Shown: positions 36,501 to 47,930 of the stretch, one piece after another
How the letters are laid out: every line of letters begins with the position of its first letter
How positions within the stretch are numbered: the first letter of the stretch is position 1
Source of the DNA: Hippophae tibetana
Lineage: Eukaryota > Streptophyta > Magnoliopsida > Rosales > Elaeagnaceae
Reading direction: 5' to 3'
Length of the DNA: 64,000 nt
Assembly (NCBI GenBank): GCA_037013495.1
Contig: CM072807.1
Coordinates: 9,985,001 to 10,049,000 of the forward strand
Translations under genes and position numbers: made by a program
Notes under the pieces: model-generated
Told to the model about the DNA's origin: nothing
What the model saw: only the letters and a program-made list of their open reading frames with translations
The model's database searches: none

Positions 36501-36889
36501 CCACGGCACTACTCTGTTGGAGGTCCCTGTAAAATAGTCAATAGACTTTTTTTAATATATAAACAAACCAACTAAAAATTATAGATTCCTAATAAATAAA
36601 ATTAATATAAATAAATAACGCTATTATCATAATATTTTTTATTATTGTAATAAAAATATATAAAATATTTAATTTATTTTTAATATTAATTATAACTTAA
36701 TACCATAACTATTATATAAAATAATTATTAATAAAATAATATTATGATAATAATAATTGTGTTATTCTTTTACATTGATATATAATTTGGTGGGTCTAAG
36801 ATACTTACCATTAACAATCTGTCAAATTATTTGTACATTATTATAAAAAATATATTTATTTAATAGTATTAAAAACTTAAGTGTAACTC
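33560..36889. other. AT-rich intergenic DNA upstream of the NPF gene
   Basis: Probable promoter region of the divergent minus-strand NPF gene at its left end. A pentanucleotide array lies at 33703-33738. A less AT-rich patch at about 36300-36530 has a short minus-strand open frame (36275-36493) that I cannot match to any family. The rest is low complexity. Confidence 0.5.
33703..33738. repeat. Pentanucleotide microsatellite (CCATT/CCAGT)n
   Basis: Successive five-base units CCAGT, CCATT and CCAGT, about seven in all. The minus-strand open frame over it (33644-33892) reads the array as a Trp/Asn/Gly-rich peptide and is not a gene. Confidence 0.85.
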
Positions 36890-37095
36890 AATACAATAAG
36901 ATTTTTTATTGAGTTAATGATTGTCTAAGCTTATAAGTAATATTGTTACCGAATTTTTGAGTGATGTAAGATTGAAGGAAACTTAACAGTCCCTCTCCAC
37001 ACAGACAGAGGTGGTCTCACAAAGCCATAGTGAGACCGTTAAAGACAAAACCCAAGTCGCCTTGTTTCTAGCTGATGTGGGACAAGAATACTTAA
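36890..37095 (-). repeat. TRIM-like terminal-repeat fragments, minus strand
   Basis: On the minus strand this reads TGTTAAGTATTCTTGTCCCA, AGCTAGAAACAAGG, a CTCACTATGGCTTTGTGAGA block, CACCTCTGTCTGTGTGGAGA, a second TGTTAAG and then CTTATAAGCTTAGACAATC. The same modules occur on the plus strand at 37572-37895, so both belong to one miniature LTR family. Confidence 0.65.
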
Positions 37096-37225
37096 CAAAC
37101 CCCTCTACACGACGGACAAAGGTGGACATAAGTATATAAGAGTTACAAGTAAACTAGATATGCTTAAAGTAAATTAAATATATATTAACAGATATACATT
37201 AATATGTTAATAGATATACATTAAC
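37096..37225 (-). repeat. Partial Copia 3' LTR, minus strand
   Basis: On the minus strand, TGTTAATGTATATC begins just after a polypurine tract TTGAGTTTGAGGGGG. That is where the 3' LTR of the adjacent RNase H fragment should start. The remainder of the LTR merges with TRIM-like sequence and I cannot place its end. Confidence 0.55.
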
Positions 37226-37238
37226 AACCCCCTCAAAC

Positions 37239-37568
37239 TCAAGGTGGATGTGAGATCAGCTTGAGGTTGTCAACCAAATTATGAGTACGTCTCTTAGGAA
37301 GTGCCTTAGTGAAGATATCTACAAGTTGATCGTTGGAGGAGACAAGGAAAAACTTGAGAGCACTATGGGCAAGATGAGAACGAATAAAGTGACAATCAAT
37401 CTCGATGTGTTTAGTCCGTTCATGAAAGACATCATTATGAACAATATGAATGACACTCTGATTATCACAATAAAAGAGAGTAGTAGAGGATGTGGACACA
37501 CCTAAATCATTAAGAAGCCATCGTAGCCAACTCTTAGCATTGGGAAAAGAATTCCTTGGCTTTTCCAA
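37239..37568 (-). pseudogene. Copia RNase H C-terminal fragment
   Basis: A 109-codon minus-strand frame. From about residue 13 it reads WLRWLLNDLGVSTSSTTLFY, then CDNQSVIHIVHNDVFHERTK with one of the RNase H acidic residues, HIEIDCHFIR and LVDIFTKALPK, the standard C-terminus of plant Copia polyproteins. The first dozen residues do not match. Nothing upstream of this domain remains. Confidence 0.85.
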
Positions 37569-37571
37569 AAT

Positions 37572-37895
37572 AGCTGAATATACTTTTACGTATGCTTATA
37601 AGCTTAGACAACCCTTAACTCAATAAGAGATCTTATTGGGTTAAGTTAGGCTTGAGTTTCTAACATGGTATCAGAGCTATACTCTTGGTCTTTATATGCT
37701 TGGATCCTAGGCTCTACCACAGTCTCACCATGGCGCTTATGTCCACCTCTGTTCGCCGTGTGGAGGGGAGCTGTTAAGTATCTTTGTCTCACATCGGCTA
37801 GAAACAAGGTAGAAAAACTACTTATAAATCTAGACAATCCTTAACTCAATGAGATCTTATTGAGTTGAGCTAGATATTTTGTTTGAGGTTGTCTA
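37572..37895 (+). mobile_element. TRIM element fragment, plus strand
   Basis: A truncated left terminal repeat (from CTTATAAGCTTAGACAACCC) ends CTAACA at 37665 and is followed by a primer-binding site TGGTATCAGAGC (37666-37677). About 95 bp of interior follow, then a second terminal repeat starting TGTTAAGTATC at 37772 with TCACATCGGCTAGAAACAAGG-type sequence, to about 37895. It encodes no protein; the open frame at 37646-37837 on the minus strand is incidental. Confidence 0.65.
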
Positions 37896-39469
37896 TCTTT
37901 TTTCTTTCTCAAAATAAAGCACTCAAATTCTATATTAACAATTTCTATTGCTCGTCCAAAAAAAAAAAAAAAAGTATTATCCGTGACTCTATTAGACAAA
38001 CCACGTTCCTAAAAATTAAGTTACGTGACTCAAAGAGTCAAGCACAACTATTTTTTTCTCTACTTTTTGTCAATAGTTAATATATGATTTATATGCTTCA
38101 CTATAAAGAAAGAAAATAAAATGTTTAATTACTTGAGAAATAAGAGGTTATTTTATAACATCATTTACCTTATATAATAAGTATTTTCTTGGGTTAGAAT
38201 CTGAATGGAAGAAATTGATACACACAAATTTATATTCTATAGTTATGGTTTTTTTTAACACACAGTTGTGAATTCTTATCAACTTCAAAGGAATATAAAA
38301 TTGTTGGCATTGGAATATAAATTCAAACAAGTGGTACATTAATAAACTATCAGTAATATGAATTTATAATTGCATTGGTAAATTCAACTCAATATTTTAA
38401 AATGAGAATAGACTATGTTATGGTTAAAAAAAATTATGTGGTTATTAACTAACGATGAGACTCAAAATTATTAAATAATATATTTAGGATCTTATTAAAA
38501 AAAATTGTGATCAAATTATTTATTACGTTAAAGATATTTTAGTTAATGTATTATGATTTTTATATCTCATGTTATTAAAAAAAATGTTTTACTATATCAT
38601 AACTCTTAACTATTTTACTCATTTTTAATCAAAGTTGAAACTTATATGTCCCCACCTGTCAAATTAAACATGAAACTTTATGAGAATTTTAGAAAAAGAA
38701 AAATCAATAGCAAATAAAGTAATTTAAAGAATAAAATGTGATACCAATAATTAAATTGATGTACTAAAATAAACCAATTTAATAATGTGGGGAACAAACA
38801 ATACAAATATATTAACTAAGCTAGTTGGTCCCATACAACAATAATTATTTTAGTTCAAATTTATTATTTATTTTTATGTGATAATATATTGTTATTATCA
38901 CTTATTATTTGTGGTTAATTTTTTTAACAAAATATAAAATATAGAATAAAAATAAAAATTATATATTTATTATTATTTTAAAGTGATAATATTACCATAA
39001 TTAAAAATATTATCGCCTCAATTATTTTATTAGTTGTTCACATAGTTTATTTATTAGAACTCATATATAACAAAATAACTAATAATACTATTAATTTTTT
39101 CTTCTTTATAAATTTCTACAAATACTTTTATTCAACACATATGGTCAATTTTAATTAAAAAATTAATATTTAAATTAAGATATTCATTTAATAAAATATT
39201 ACAAAAAAACATCATTTCATTAACTAAGTTATATGTTACCAATTCCAACATTTCCATTAGATTAATTGTCTTTTATCCTCTCTTATTCCTCAATTTCATT
39301 ACAAAATAAAAATAAAAATAAAAAAACATTCTTGCAAATAATTTTCCACTTACATTGAAGAATATGGTTCTTATTCACAACACACACACTCTCATTTCTA
39401 TAGAAAAACTTTGATGTCATCTTATAGGTGTCAACTTTGAAAATTATTATTTCAATAAAAAGTTGATAT
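37896..39469. other. AT-rich intergenic DNA
   Basis: No gene-like frame. Contains a poly-A run of about 15 near 37960 and otherwise AT-rich low-complexity sequence. Confidence 0.5.
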
Positions 39470-40115
39470 GCTAATAATTAACTGTATAAATTGTAACCAT
39501 TAATTTAATAAAAATAATTGTATTATACAAAATAAATATTCATAAAAAATATATTTATATATGAATATTGAACAAAAATATGATATATTTATAAGTGAAT
39601 TGATCGAATACTCGTTAAATGAGTAATCATTAAGTTTATGAAACATCACTCTTATTATAATAAAAAAATTACATTATATAAAATAATTATTCATAAAAAT
39701 GTATTTATTATATATACATTCGACAAAAAATATGATATTTAAATGATTAGATACTCATTAAATATGTAATTATTAACTATATAAATTATCATTATTAGTG
39801 TAATAAGAACAATTGTATTACATAAAATAACTATTTATAAAATTGTATTTATTATATGAACATTTTGGTATTTATTAATGTAAAAAAAAACATAAAATCT
39901 ATCATTTTGGTATTTATGTATTCAATAAATGATTAATTATTAACTGTATGAATTATTACTCTTAATATAATAAAAATAATTACATCATACAAAATAAGTT
40001 TTCATAAAAAAATATTTATTATATGGACATTTTAGTATTTATTCGTGTAAAAAACTAACAAAAAATAAAAACTTTATTTATTATATAGATATTTTAATAT
40101 TTATTGATGAAAAAA
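39470..40115 (+). repeat. Satellite-like tandem array, about four units of 150-170 bp
   Basis: A block reading TAATTATTAACTGTATAAAT with variants starts near 39473, 39622, 39765 and 39933. Each is followed by an AATAAAAATAATTGTATTA-like stretch, then a TTCATAAAAA..TATTTATTATATG block. Spacing is about 149, 143 and 168 bp, and the units are well diverged from each other. Confidence 0.7.
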
Positions 40116-40207
40116 ATAACAAAAAGTAAAAAAAGAAGGTATTTTGGTTGTCAACCTACTATTGCCCTTTTTTATATACTAGTTTTTGGATTCGTGTATA
40201 AACAGAG

Positions 40208-40515
40208 TAGATGATTCAAATTTGATAAGTATATAGTAATTTTAGTTTTATTCTTATAAAATTCTTTATTTTATAAAATAAAGAAAACACAAGTCTTTTA
40301 AGTATAAAATTTTAAGTTATTTTTATTATAATAAGATGATACAAGTAAATTTTTTTATAAAGTAATTTCATGGAAGGTTGGTTCAAATTTAATAAGTGTA
40401 TAATAATGTTAACAATCAAATAATAATTGTTATTGTTTTGGAATTTTTTATTTTATAAAAGAAAATAAAAAATATTTAAATTTAAAGTTGATTTTATTAT
40501 AATAAGGTGAGAAAT
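40208..40515 (+). repeat. Tandem duplication, unit about 168 bp
   Basis: TTCAAATTTGATAAGTATAT at about 40217 recurs as TTCAAATTTAATAAGTGTAT at about 40383. Both are followed by a TTTATTTTATAAAA block and then ATTTTATTATAATAAG(A/G)TGA. Two diverged copies are visible. Confidence 0.65.
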
Positions 40516-41245
40516 ATATGCATAATGGTTAGCATGAATGATATTAATTAAATAATTTGTTAATTATATTATGTGTGATGATATAATAGGAAGATTAATG
40601 AAATAGTATAAATGTAATAAATATAATAATTAAATAATATAAACGAAAAATAATAATTCAAAATCAATTTGAAAAAAAATTACTTCCAACAGGTATAAAC
40701 TTTTATATATAGAAGATGAAGACATACGAGAATCGATCAAAATGCATTGAGGGTATGAATCAAAATGAATATTGCAAGGGCCAAAAGGAAAATAAACAAT
40801 AATGGGGTTGGTCCTGTTGTTGCCGGACATAGGAAGCTTTTAATTAAATTAATGTATTTGATATGCTACTTAAAAGTGGTGAACATTGACTTTTGCATTT
40901 ACCACTAAGATTGGCTCTCTTTTTTGTCACCTTGTTCAACAAAGTCATAATTTCCATTGACAAGTATGCTCACTAGCTAATGTCGTAAGTGCATGATTAA
41001 ACAATCAACAAACTTACTGTAAGTTGAGAATTAAGTCCTTATATTGAGGATAGAAATCAGGAGTATCAATAGTTTGTGTTAGTGTTATTATATTTTTTCT
41101 CAATTAAAATAACATTATTCAAAACTTAATTTCATCCCATATATGGACATTCTGTGGCACCAAACAACTGACGTGATACTAGTGTCTTTTTTATTTTATT
41201 TTTTAACATGACACAATAGTAGAGTTTTGTAACACAGTTTCCTTC

Positions 41246-41285
<40 letters not shown>

Positions 41286-42799
41286 TAATTAAAATATAAA
41301 AAATCACATTTATTTCTAACTAGTGTTACTTTTTTTTATGGGAGATATATATCTATAATAAATCAGTATCGCTTGCAAGCTTAAAGTTTCAGCGCACAGG
41401 TCTAAACTTTGAATCATTTACTTCATTATATAGCGAGATAACACTTCTTCCTTACATTTAGACTGCTATCAATTAAAATGATCCATGATGGTTTTATTTC
41501 TATATTTATTAGGACAGTAATAATAACGAAGAATGATATATTTCAATTAAATTAAGATCCATTAAAATGCAAAAAGTTGTGAAATTCGTCACACTTAAAA
41601 TTTGATTTTGCAATAGTAGCAAAATATGGTATGTGTTATTCAATCAACATACATGTGAATAAAATACATTTATTATTTTATAAAATATGTCAAAAAAAAA
41701 ATGACATAAATACATGTAAGTTGTTGAGTAAGATAAAAGTAAATGCTAACTATTTTCTTTTATATTATATTTAATTCTTAATAAATCATAAACTTTTAAC
41801 TATATAAGTAGTTCATAATTTAAAATAAAATTGCAATTAGTTTTAATCTTATTTTATTAAGATAAATAATAAAATTCATTTCTGATGCTCTATTTTTATG
41901 AACCGACAAAGTTGTTTTTATATCCTTTTTTTTAAATGTGTATATCCCGTTAATAAAGGGATTGGATTTACTAATTCCCTTCAATTAAGGAATAAAAACA
42001 GGGTATTCATATGTGTTTGAATATTTTTATCTTAGTTTTTATTTTTCTTTTAAAAAGAAAGAAAAATATAAAATGTAATAATTAAATAAACAATTAATTA
42101 ATATTTACATGTATATACGATAAATGATATATAATATTTTTTTATGTGCAAACAATATGAAATAATTAAATCTGTTAAAGTTTCATGAACGTGTATACAA
42201 CTCTTCAATTTTTATTAGTTGAAGTAGTTTCTTTCTTAATTTGCTGAGATTTATTTTTATCTCTACATATTTAAATCATATTTAAATTATTATTTATTTT
42301 TTTTTAAAATAATTTCTTTGAAATAATAATAATTAAGGAAAAGCCACCAAGTACTTATCAACGAGAACATACTCTATTTCAAAAATACCATAAATCTAAC
42401 ACTATAAGCATTGGCTTAGAAATAAAAAAACATAGGCATTGTAATGTAAAAAAATAAATTATTTTGACTTCAAAATTAAACTTAAAAAGATATGACATAC
42501 CAATAATTCTATTATAATTGAAAATGATACTAGTGTAAAGTTTATATTTATCACGATCCTATTCACGATTTAAGGTTAATTTTTTTGAGCATTTTTATTT
42601 ATAATAAGTTGTTGTAGAACAACTAATGTAATAACCATATATTAATTAAGCCAATCAGACCCACTTTCTTTTAAGAAAAAAAAAGAGTATTAATAAACTA
42701 TTAATTATGATTAAACTAGTTTACTAGTTTTTGGATGAGACACTATAAATCCAATAACTATTGAAAATAATATAAAAGTTTACTTTTGATTTTTCTCTA
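40516..42799. other. AT-rich intergenic DNA
   Basis: No recognisable gene. Includes the (ATT)n microsatellite near 41250. A slightly richer patch at 40700-41000 matches nothing I know. Confidence 0.5.
41248..41286. repeat. (ATT)n microsatellite
   Basis: About twelve perfect ATT units in a row, a typical plant trinucleotide repeat outside any gene. Confidence 0.9.
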
Positions 42800-44620
42800 T
42801 GTAAAGTTGTTTACTGAAGATTAATAATGTACGTACATATATAGTTAGGTATATTTTGTATGCGAGTATGTTTATACACATCATAGAGTTGGTTTTTGTA
42901 ATACGAATGCTATGTTTTGTTCTTGACATTATCCCTAATGTTTTTGTTTCATTTTGGGTGCATGTATTTATGAAAATTAAATGGCAATTTTGGAAACAAA
43001 AGTTTGAATTTTTCAGCACCTCGTCGGACCTTGATGAAGTGGTCGACGAGGACCTTTTATGAGACCTTGGTGAGGTTGGTCATGAGCTTAGATGAATTCT
43101 AAATACTCCCTCTTCTTGTTTCTGATCCAAAAAAATGTAGTAGGCTTTATCAAATTAACATCTTATTTTTCTTTTTTTGAATCAGTATTACCTTGAGTGT
43201 AGTTTGACATTCGTGATTCATGACCGAGTGAACAAAACCATACTTTTGAATGGTGAGTACTTGTGGTGATGTTTGTGAGTTAGTTTTTAGTGAGGAGCCT
43301 ATATGGCGATGAACCATGTATCCACTGGTAGTTACTCGGATACAACCTTTTCTTATGTAAGGAGTTTGTGTAAAGATGAGCCATGTGTCGGTTGGTAATT
43401 ACTAGGATGCAATAATTTTCCATAGGTGAAAAGCCTATTTGGTAGTTAGCCATATGTTCAGGTGAGGGTTGCGGGTATACATGTTGGATGTGTTTCCCAC
43501 GTTAATTGTTGGTGGTTCATGATTGAGTGTAGTTCCCCCGATTGGTGGTTTATTTTCTATTCACTGTACTAATTTTCTATTACTAATCACACTACATTGA
43601 GTAGTGTTGGCTTTGGAGGAAAGTTAAGTTCTTGTGTCAGATTAAGTTGCTATGGAGATAGTAGGTGACAATAATAATTAATAGTTTGGAAAGAGGTTCT
43701 AACTAATAGAGATATTTATGGTTTTATTTCTATTAGAGTTGAATCTATTTTGTTGCTTAGCAGATTTATTTTCTATCGAGTGATTTTCATAAGCAACTCA
43801 ATGATATTACCACATAGGCAAAGGTTCTATGTGAGTTTACCTAGTTACATCTGTTGTTTTGCATGATCTGATTGTGTTCGTATAATATGAGTTTCTATCG
43901 CGTATGTACCAATATATTAGATTTAGACTTTGATTAGAAAGCTTATTTTGTTATATGTTATGCATATGATTTTTTTCCTTTCTATATATCATGCTTATAG
44001 TTTTTTGTTTATTATCTTTGTTGTATTAAATTAATCAGTCTATTTTCTGATTAATCTATATTGCTAATGTTTTTTATGTGTATGTGAGTTTGGTGTGAGT
44101 CTCTAATGAGTCAGTATCTCTTTACCTTGTTGCATACCAAGTGTCTGGCTCTTTCTATTGGTTTGTTGTATTATGTATGATTTGCATGCTGTGAGAGTAT
44201 AATAATCTTTTTATCGAATATGTTCTCATATATGAGGTTTGAAAGCGATTGAAAATCTCTTTTAGCTTTTCAGTATGTATGACTATTTCACATGTTGTTT
44301 GCTATGTTTATGCACACTACTATCCTAAATAATAGCTTATATAGTACACCATCACTAGTATGTTTACTATAGTTTGTACTTCCTTACTCTTAGTTGTTTT
44401 TGTTGTACGTTGAATTTAGCATGTTGTTTTGTACTTTCACTATTTTATTTGCTTAATTCACGTTGGGTTACTTAGTCGAGTTAAAATAGAGCTCGCAAAA
44501 AGGTTTCATGGTTTGACGCTTTCACCCTTTATCTAAGGCATGGTTGACTATTTGAATCTAAAAAATAATTGAACTCTATGCAATTATTCTTAGTGTGAAA
44601 ACTTCTAGAGCATTTAATCC
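42800..44620 (+). repeat. Unclassified long interspersed repeat, copy B
   Basis: Direct-orientation relative of 2165-3830, some 40 kb away, with the same landmarks in the same order. It is a little longer; extra sequence lies around 43380-43560, where GTGTCGGTTGGTAATTAC-type motifs are repeated. No shared protein is conserved between copies. Possible solo LTR or non-autonomous element. Confidence 0.65.
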
Positions 44621-46855
44621 ATACAAACAAATAAACCCATAAAAGATGACGATTATTTCTAGCACTATTATCGAACAAATGAAAAATGATACTTGTATCA
44701 ACTAATTAATTAATTAACTGCATCGTATTATATAATTTTATGAATAAAGTTTTATTTTTAACACATGTTATTATATAAAGTAAAAGAATATATATATGAG
44801 ATTTTTTATCTTCTTTATATCTATATATCTATGATAAATATATGAGATTATAAAATATTAAATAATATTTTGGATACATTAATCTTATCTAAAAAATTAT
44901 TTTTTTTAGAATTAAAAATAAAATTAATTAAATAATTAAATCATATAAAATTTGAAAAAATAAACTATTCATACAATTTAATACGTATCACTCTACCACT
45001 TATTAAAAACATTTAAAAATAAAGTAATAATTTTCAATTTCCATGTCTAGATTTGCTTAGGCAGAGAGAAAAACAAGATGATGATGATGGTGATTGTAGG
45101 GTTCACCTTCATTGCATACAATTGATCACTGAAACGGGCATACAAGTTTGCTATATTTATTTTAAGTTTTCTTTTACCAAAAGAAAAAAAGTTACTTTTA
45201 AATTTTAAATTACCGACCAACAAAGAAAAGAAGTATTTCCCGATAACTTTTAGTTTTTTAATTGGTATATTAATATTGTTTTCAGAATTGAATTTCTTCA
45301 ATCTTGGAAACGAGTCAAAAAAGAGTAGGATTAGTTGGAAAAGTCAAAAAAGAGTAGGATATAGTACTATAGGCTAATTTAGTACTCTACACCCTAGGGG
45401 TTGCACACAAACAAAGGCAATATCCTACTTTCATTTAATTCAGTCTAAATCAAATCTACTTTAACCTTCCACAGCCTTCCAATTAAGCATTATATAAACA
45501 AATGACTGTACATCAATTTGATAGTGATGATTTACATTCACGATAAAGTGTACTGTTAATGCTTAAATTTATATGTAATTTTTAAATTTTTTTAAATATA
45601 TAATTTAATTTTTAAAATTTTAAAATTACTAAAATTTTGATTAACAAATATATATTTTAATAGTTAAATTAGAACATTGTTTAAAATTTTAAAATTTTTA
45701 AAAATAAATTATTAGATTTAAAAACTTAAAAACCTATGTATGAAGTTGAAATTTTTTTAAGAATTACACGTTAAACTCTTAAAATTTAAGAATTAATTGT
45801 GTATTTTAACCAAATATTTATAATTATGAGATTATTAGCTTAAGTTTTAATATAAATATTTATTTTTAATTTATCTCATTAATTGTAATATTTTTATTTT
45901 ATCATCATCATTATCCTCGTTATCGTCTAAAGTTAACAATATTTTATAAAAACTTATATTCAAAAATTCAATAAATTTTATTTGTCCAAATGAACATCAT
46001 TAATGTATATTTAAAAATTAGATTAAAATAAATCACCCATCGAAAAAAGATGATTCTATTGAGAGTATCATCAAATTATCACAATCAGAAAGCAGCATAT
46101 TATATAAATTACGATCTAAAAACACAGTTCTATATTGTCATATTAATAAGGTAAATCATTATAAACTCAATAACATATTATTTAGGGATAAATTAAAGAC
46201 AAAGAGGGATACAAACAGGAAAATAGATTAGAGAAAATAAGCAGAGAAAAATAATATATAAAAAGGGTTTCATTAGACTAACCATAAAGAACCATCCCTA
46301 AAAGAGAGGTCCCTTTCCGGCAACCAAGAGATGATGCTGATGCAGATGCACACAAAAAAAAAAAAAAAAAACCGAAAGAAAACGAGAGGAAGAGAGGTAG
46401 TGAAAAAGAAAACTTGTTGACGTTTACTATTTTATTTGACCTAAGTTATATCATTGTGGTCGTGAAAAAGAAAAAAAATAATAATTAATATATTACTGTA
46501 AAAATTATGAGAGTTATTTTATTTTCGTGGATAAAATATTTATTTATAAATTTGTTTTTAGATATACTATCAAGTTTATCAAAAAAAACCAAACAAATAC
46601 TCAAGTATCAAATATACGTATTTCAGGTATGTTTTTTATAACTACGACACATAGGATTACATTTATATATTTAATAGTACACGTTCATAAATCTAAAATT
46701 ATTTTTGGTGTTTAAATATTTTTTACGTGTCTTAATATTTTTAAGATTTGATTTAAAAAAAATATTATTTTTCAAGCTTTGAATAGGCTTTAAAAAATTA
46801 AGTCCAAAATATATTTAATCCTAGTACTATTAGGTTATTATTATTATCTATATAT
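44621..46855. other. AT-rich intergenic DNA
   Basis: No credible coding sequence. Noted only: a direct repeat of GTCAAAAAAGAGTAGGAT near 45313 and 45342, and a poly-A run of 18 near 46353. The minus-strand frame at 45047-45301 has no family resemblance. Confidence 0.5.
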
Positions 46856-46859
46856 ATAG

Positions 46860-47930
46860 ACACATTAAGGTTGAATTAGTGTGTGCTCAAAAAAATAAAT
46901 TCTACCGATTGCAAGAAAAAGCTATCGAAAAACATTCAAGAAAATACTGCTATTATCGGCATCATTAGACTGGCGTCAACTAAAGAATATATATGAATAG
47001 TCGAAAAGTTGACTCATCAAATATGATATTCAGAAAGTAGATCATTCGGCAAGTGCAAAACAAGCTATTAATATACATATTTAAAGAATTTGATTCTTAC
47101 CAATAAGACATACTTACGAAATCAATTCATATTAATTAGTAAGTTAATTATTGAAAGAGACGAGTGCGAAAGGTTAATTAATATATATACACAGTAAAAA
47201 AGATAATTAATATATATATATATATATATTGATTTGTATTAATTGGTTTAATTCTTTTTTATTAGATTTTAGATATTTAGATTAAATAATTTTATGAGCG
47301 ATCATAGTTATTTAATTTGATTATTAATATTTAAATAAACTATTCTTATTAAACTTGTGCTTAATATTTTTAATCTAGAATTTACTAGTTGATTTAATTT
47401 AAGTGGTATATGTTTTGAATCATCTAGTTAGGATTATTCATTATTAAATCTGTTCTAGAGCACACACGGACACTTGTGTTTTTGTGCTAACTATTTTGCA
47501 GTTGATTTGTAAACGATCTGATTTGCGGGAAGCTTATTGGAACGTTGGTATGAAAACCGCTCACGTTAATATTGAAATCTGTGAAAACAGAGCAGGGACT
47601 CGTAAGTAAAGTACATTGAGGCAGTATCTTAGGGAGGGTAGCATAAGACCGAGTTTGTACTTGAACATTTGATTTTCATAGTGGAAAGTTAGGTGGTCCG
47701 GTGGACCAATGGTTTTCCTCTTAGGTCATTGTTGTGGCCTAGGTTGTTTCCACCTAAAAATATCGTGTGTTATAATTTTTGCACTTTACTCTTACACACG
47801 ATTACATGTTTGACCAATTTTTTAGGTTATTAAATTATAAACTTAATAAAAATTAAAAATAACCTATTCACCCCCTCTAGGTTAATCAGGTTCATAATTT
47901 ATAAACTTTCAATTACAAATTCGCAAAATT
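46860..47930 (+). repeat. Possible Copia LTR/leader remnant
   Basis: The string CCTATTCACCCCCTCTAGGT at about 47861 resembles a motif found near the 5' LTR end and leader of many plant Copia elements. The preceding kilobase, particularly 47460-47780, is less AT-rich than its surroundings and could be LTR. No partner LTR, target duplication or coding region is present. Confidence 0.3.

Noticed and set aside
39470..40115. Array of regularly spaced repeats considered as CRISPR-like
   Set aside because: Units are long, diverged and AT-rich without unique spacers, in a plant nuclear context.
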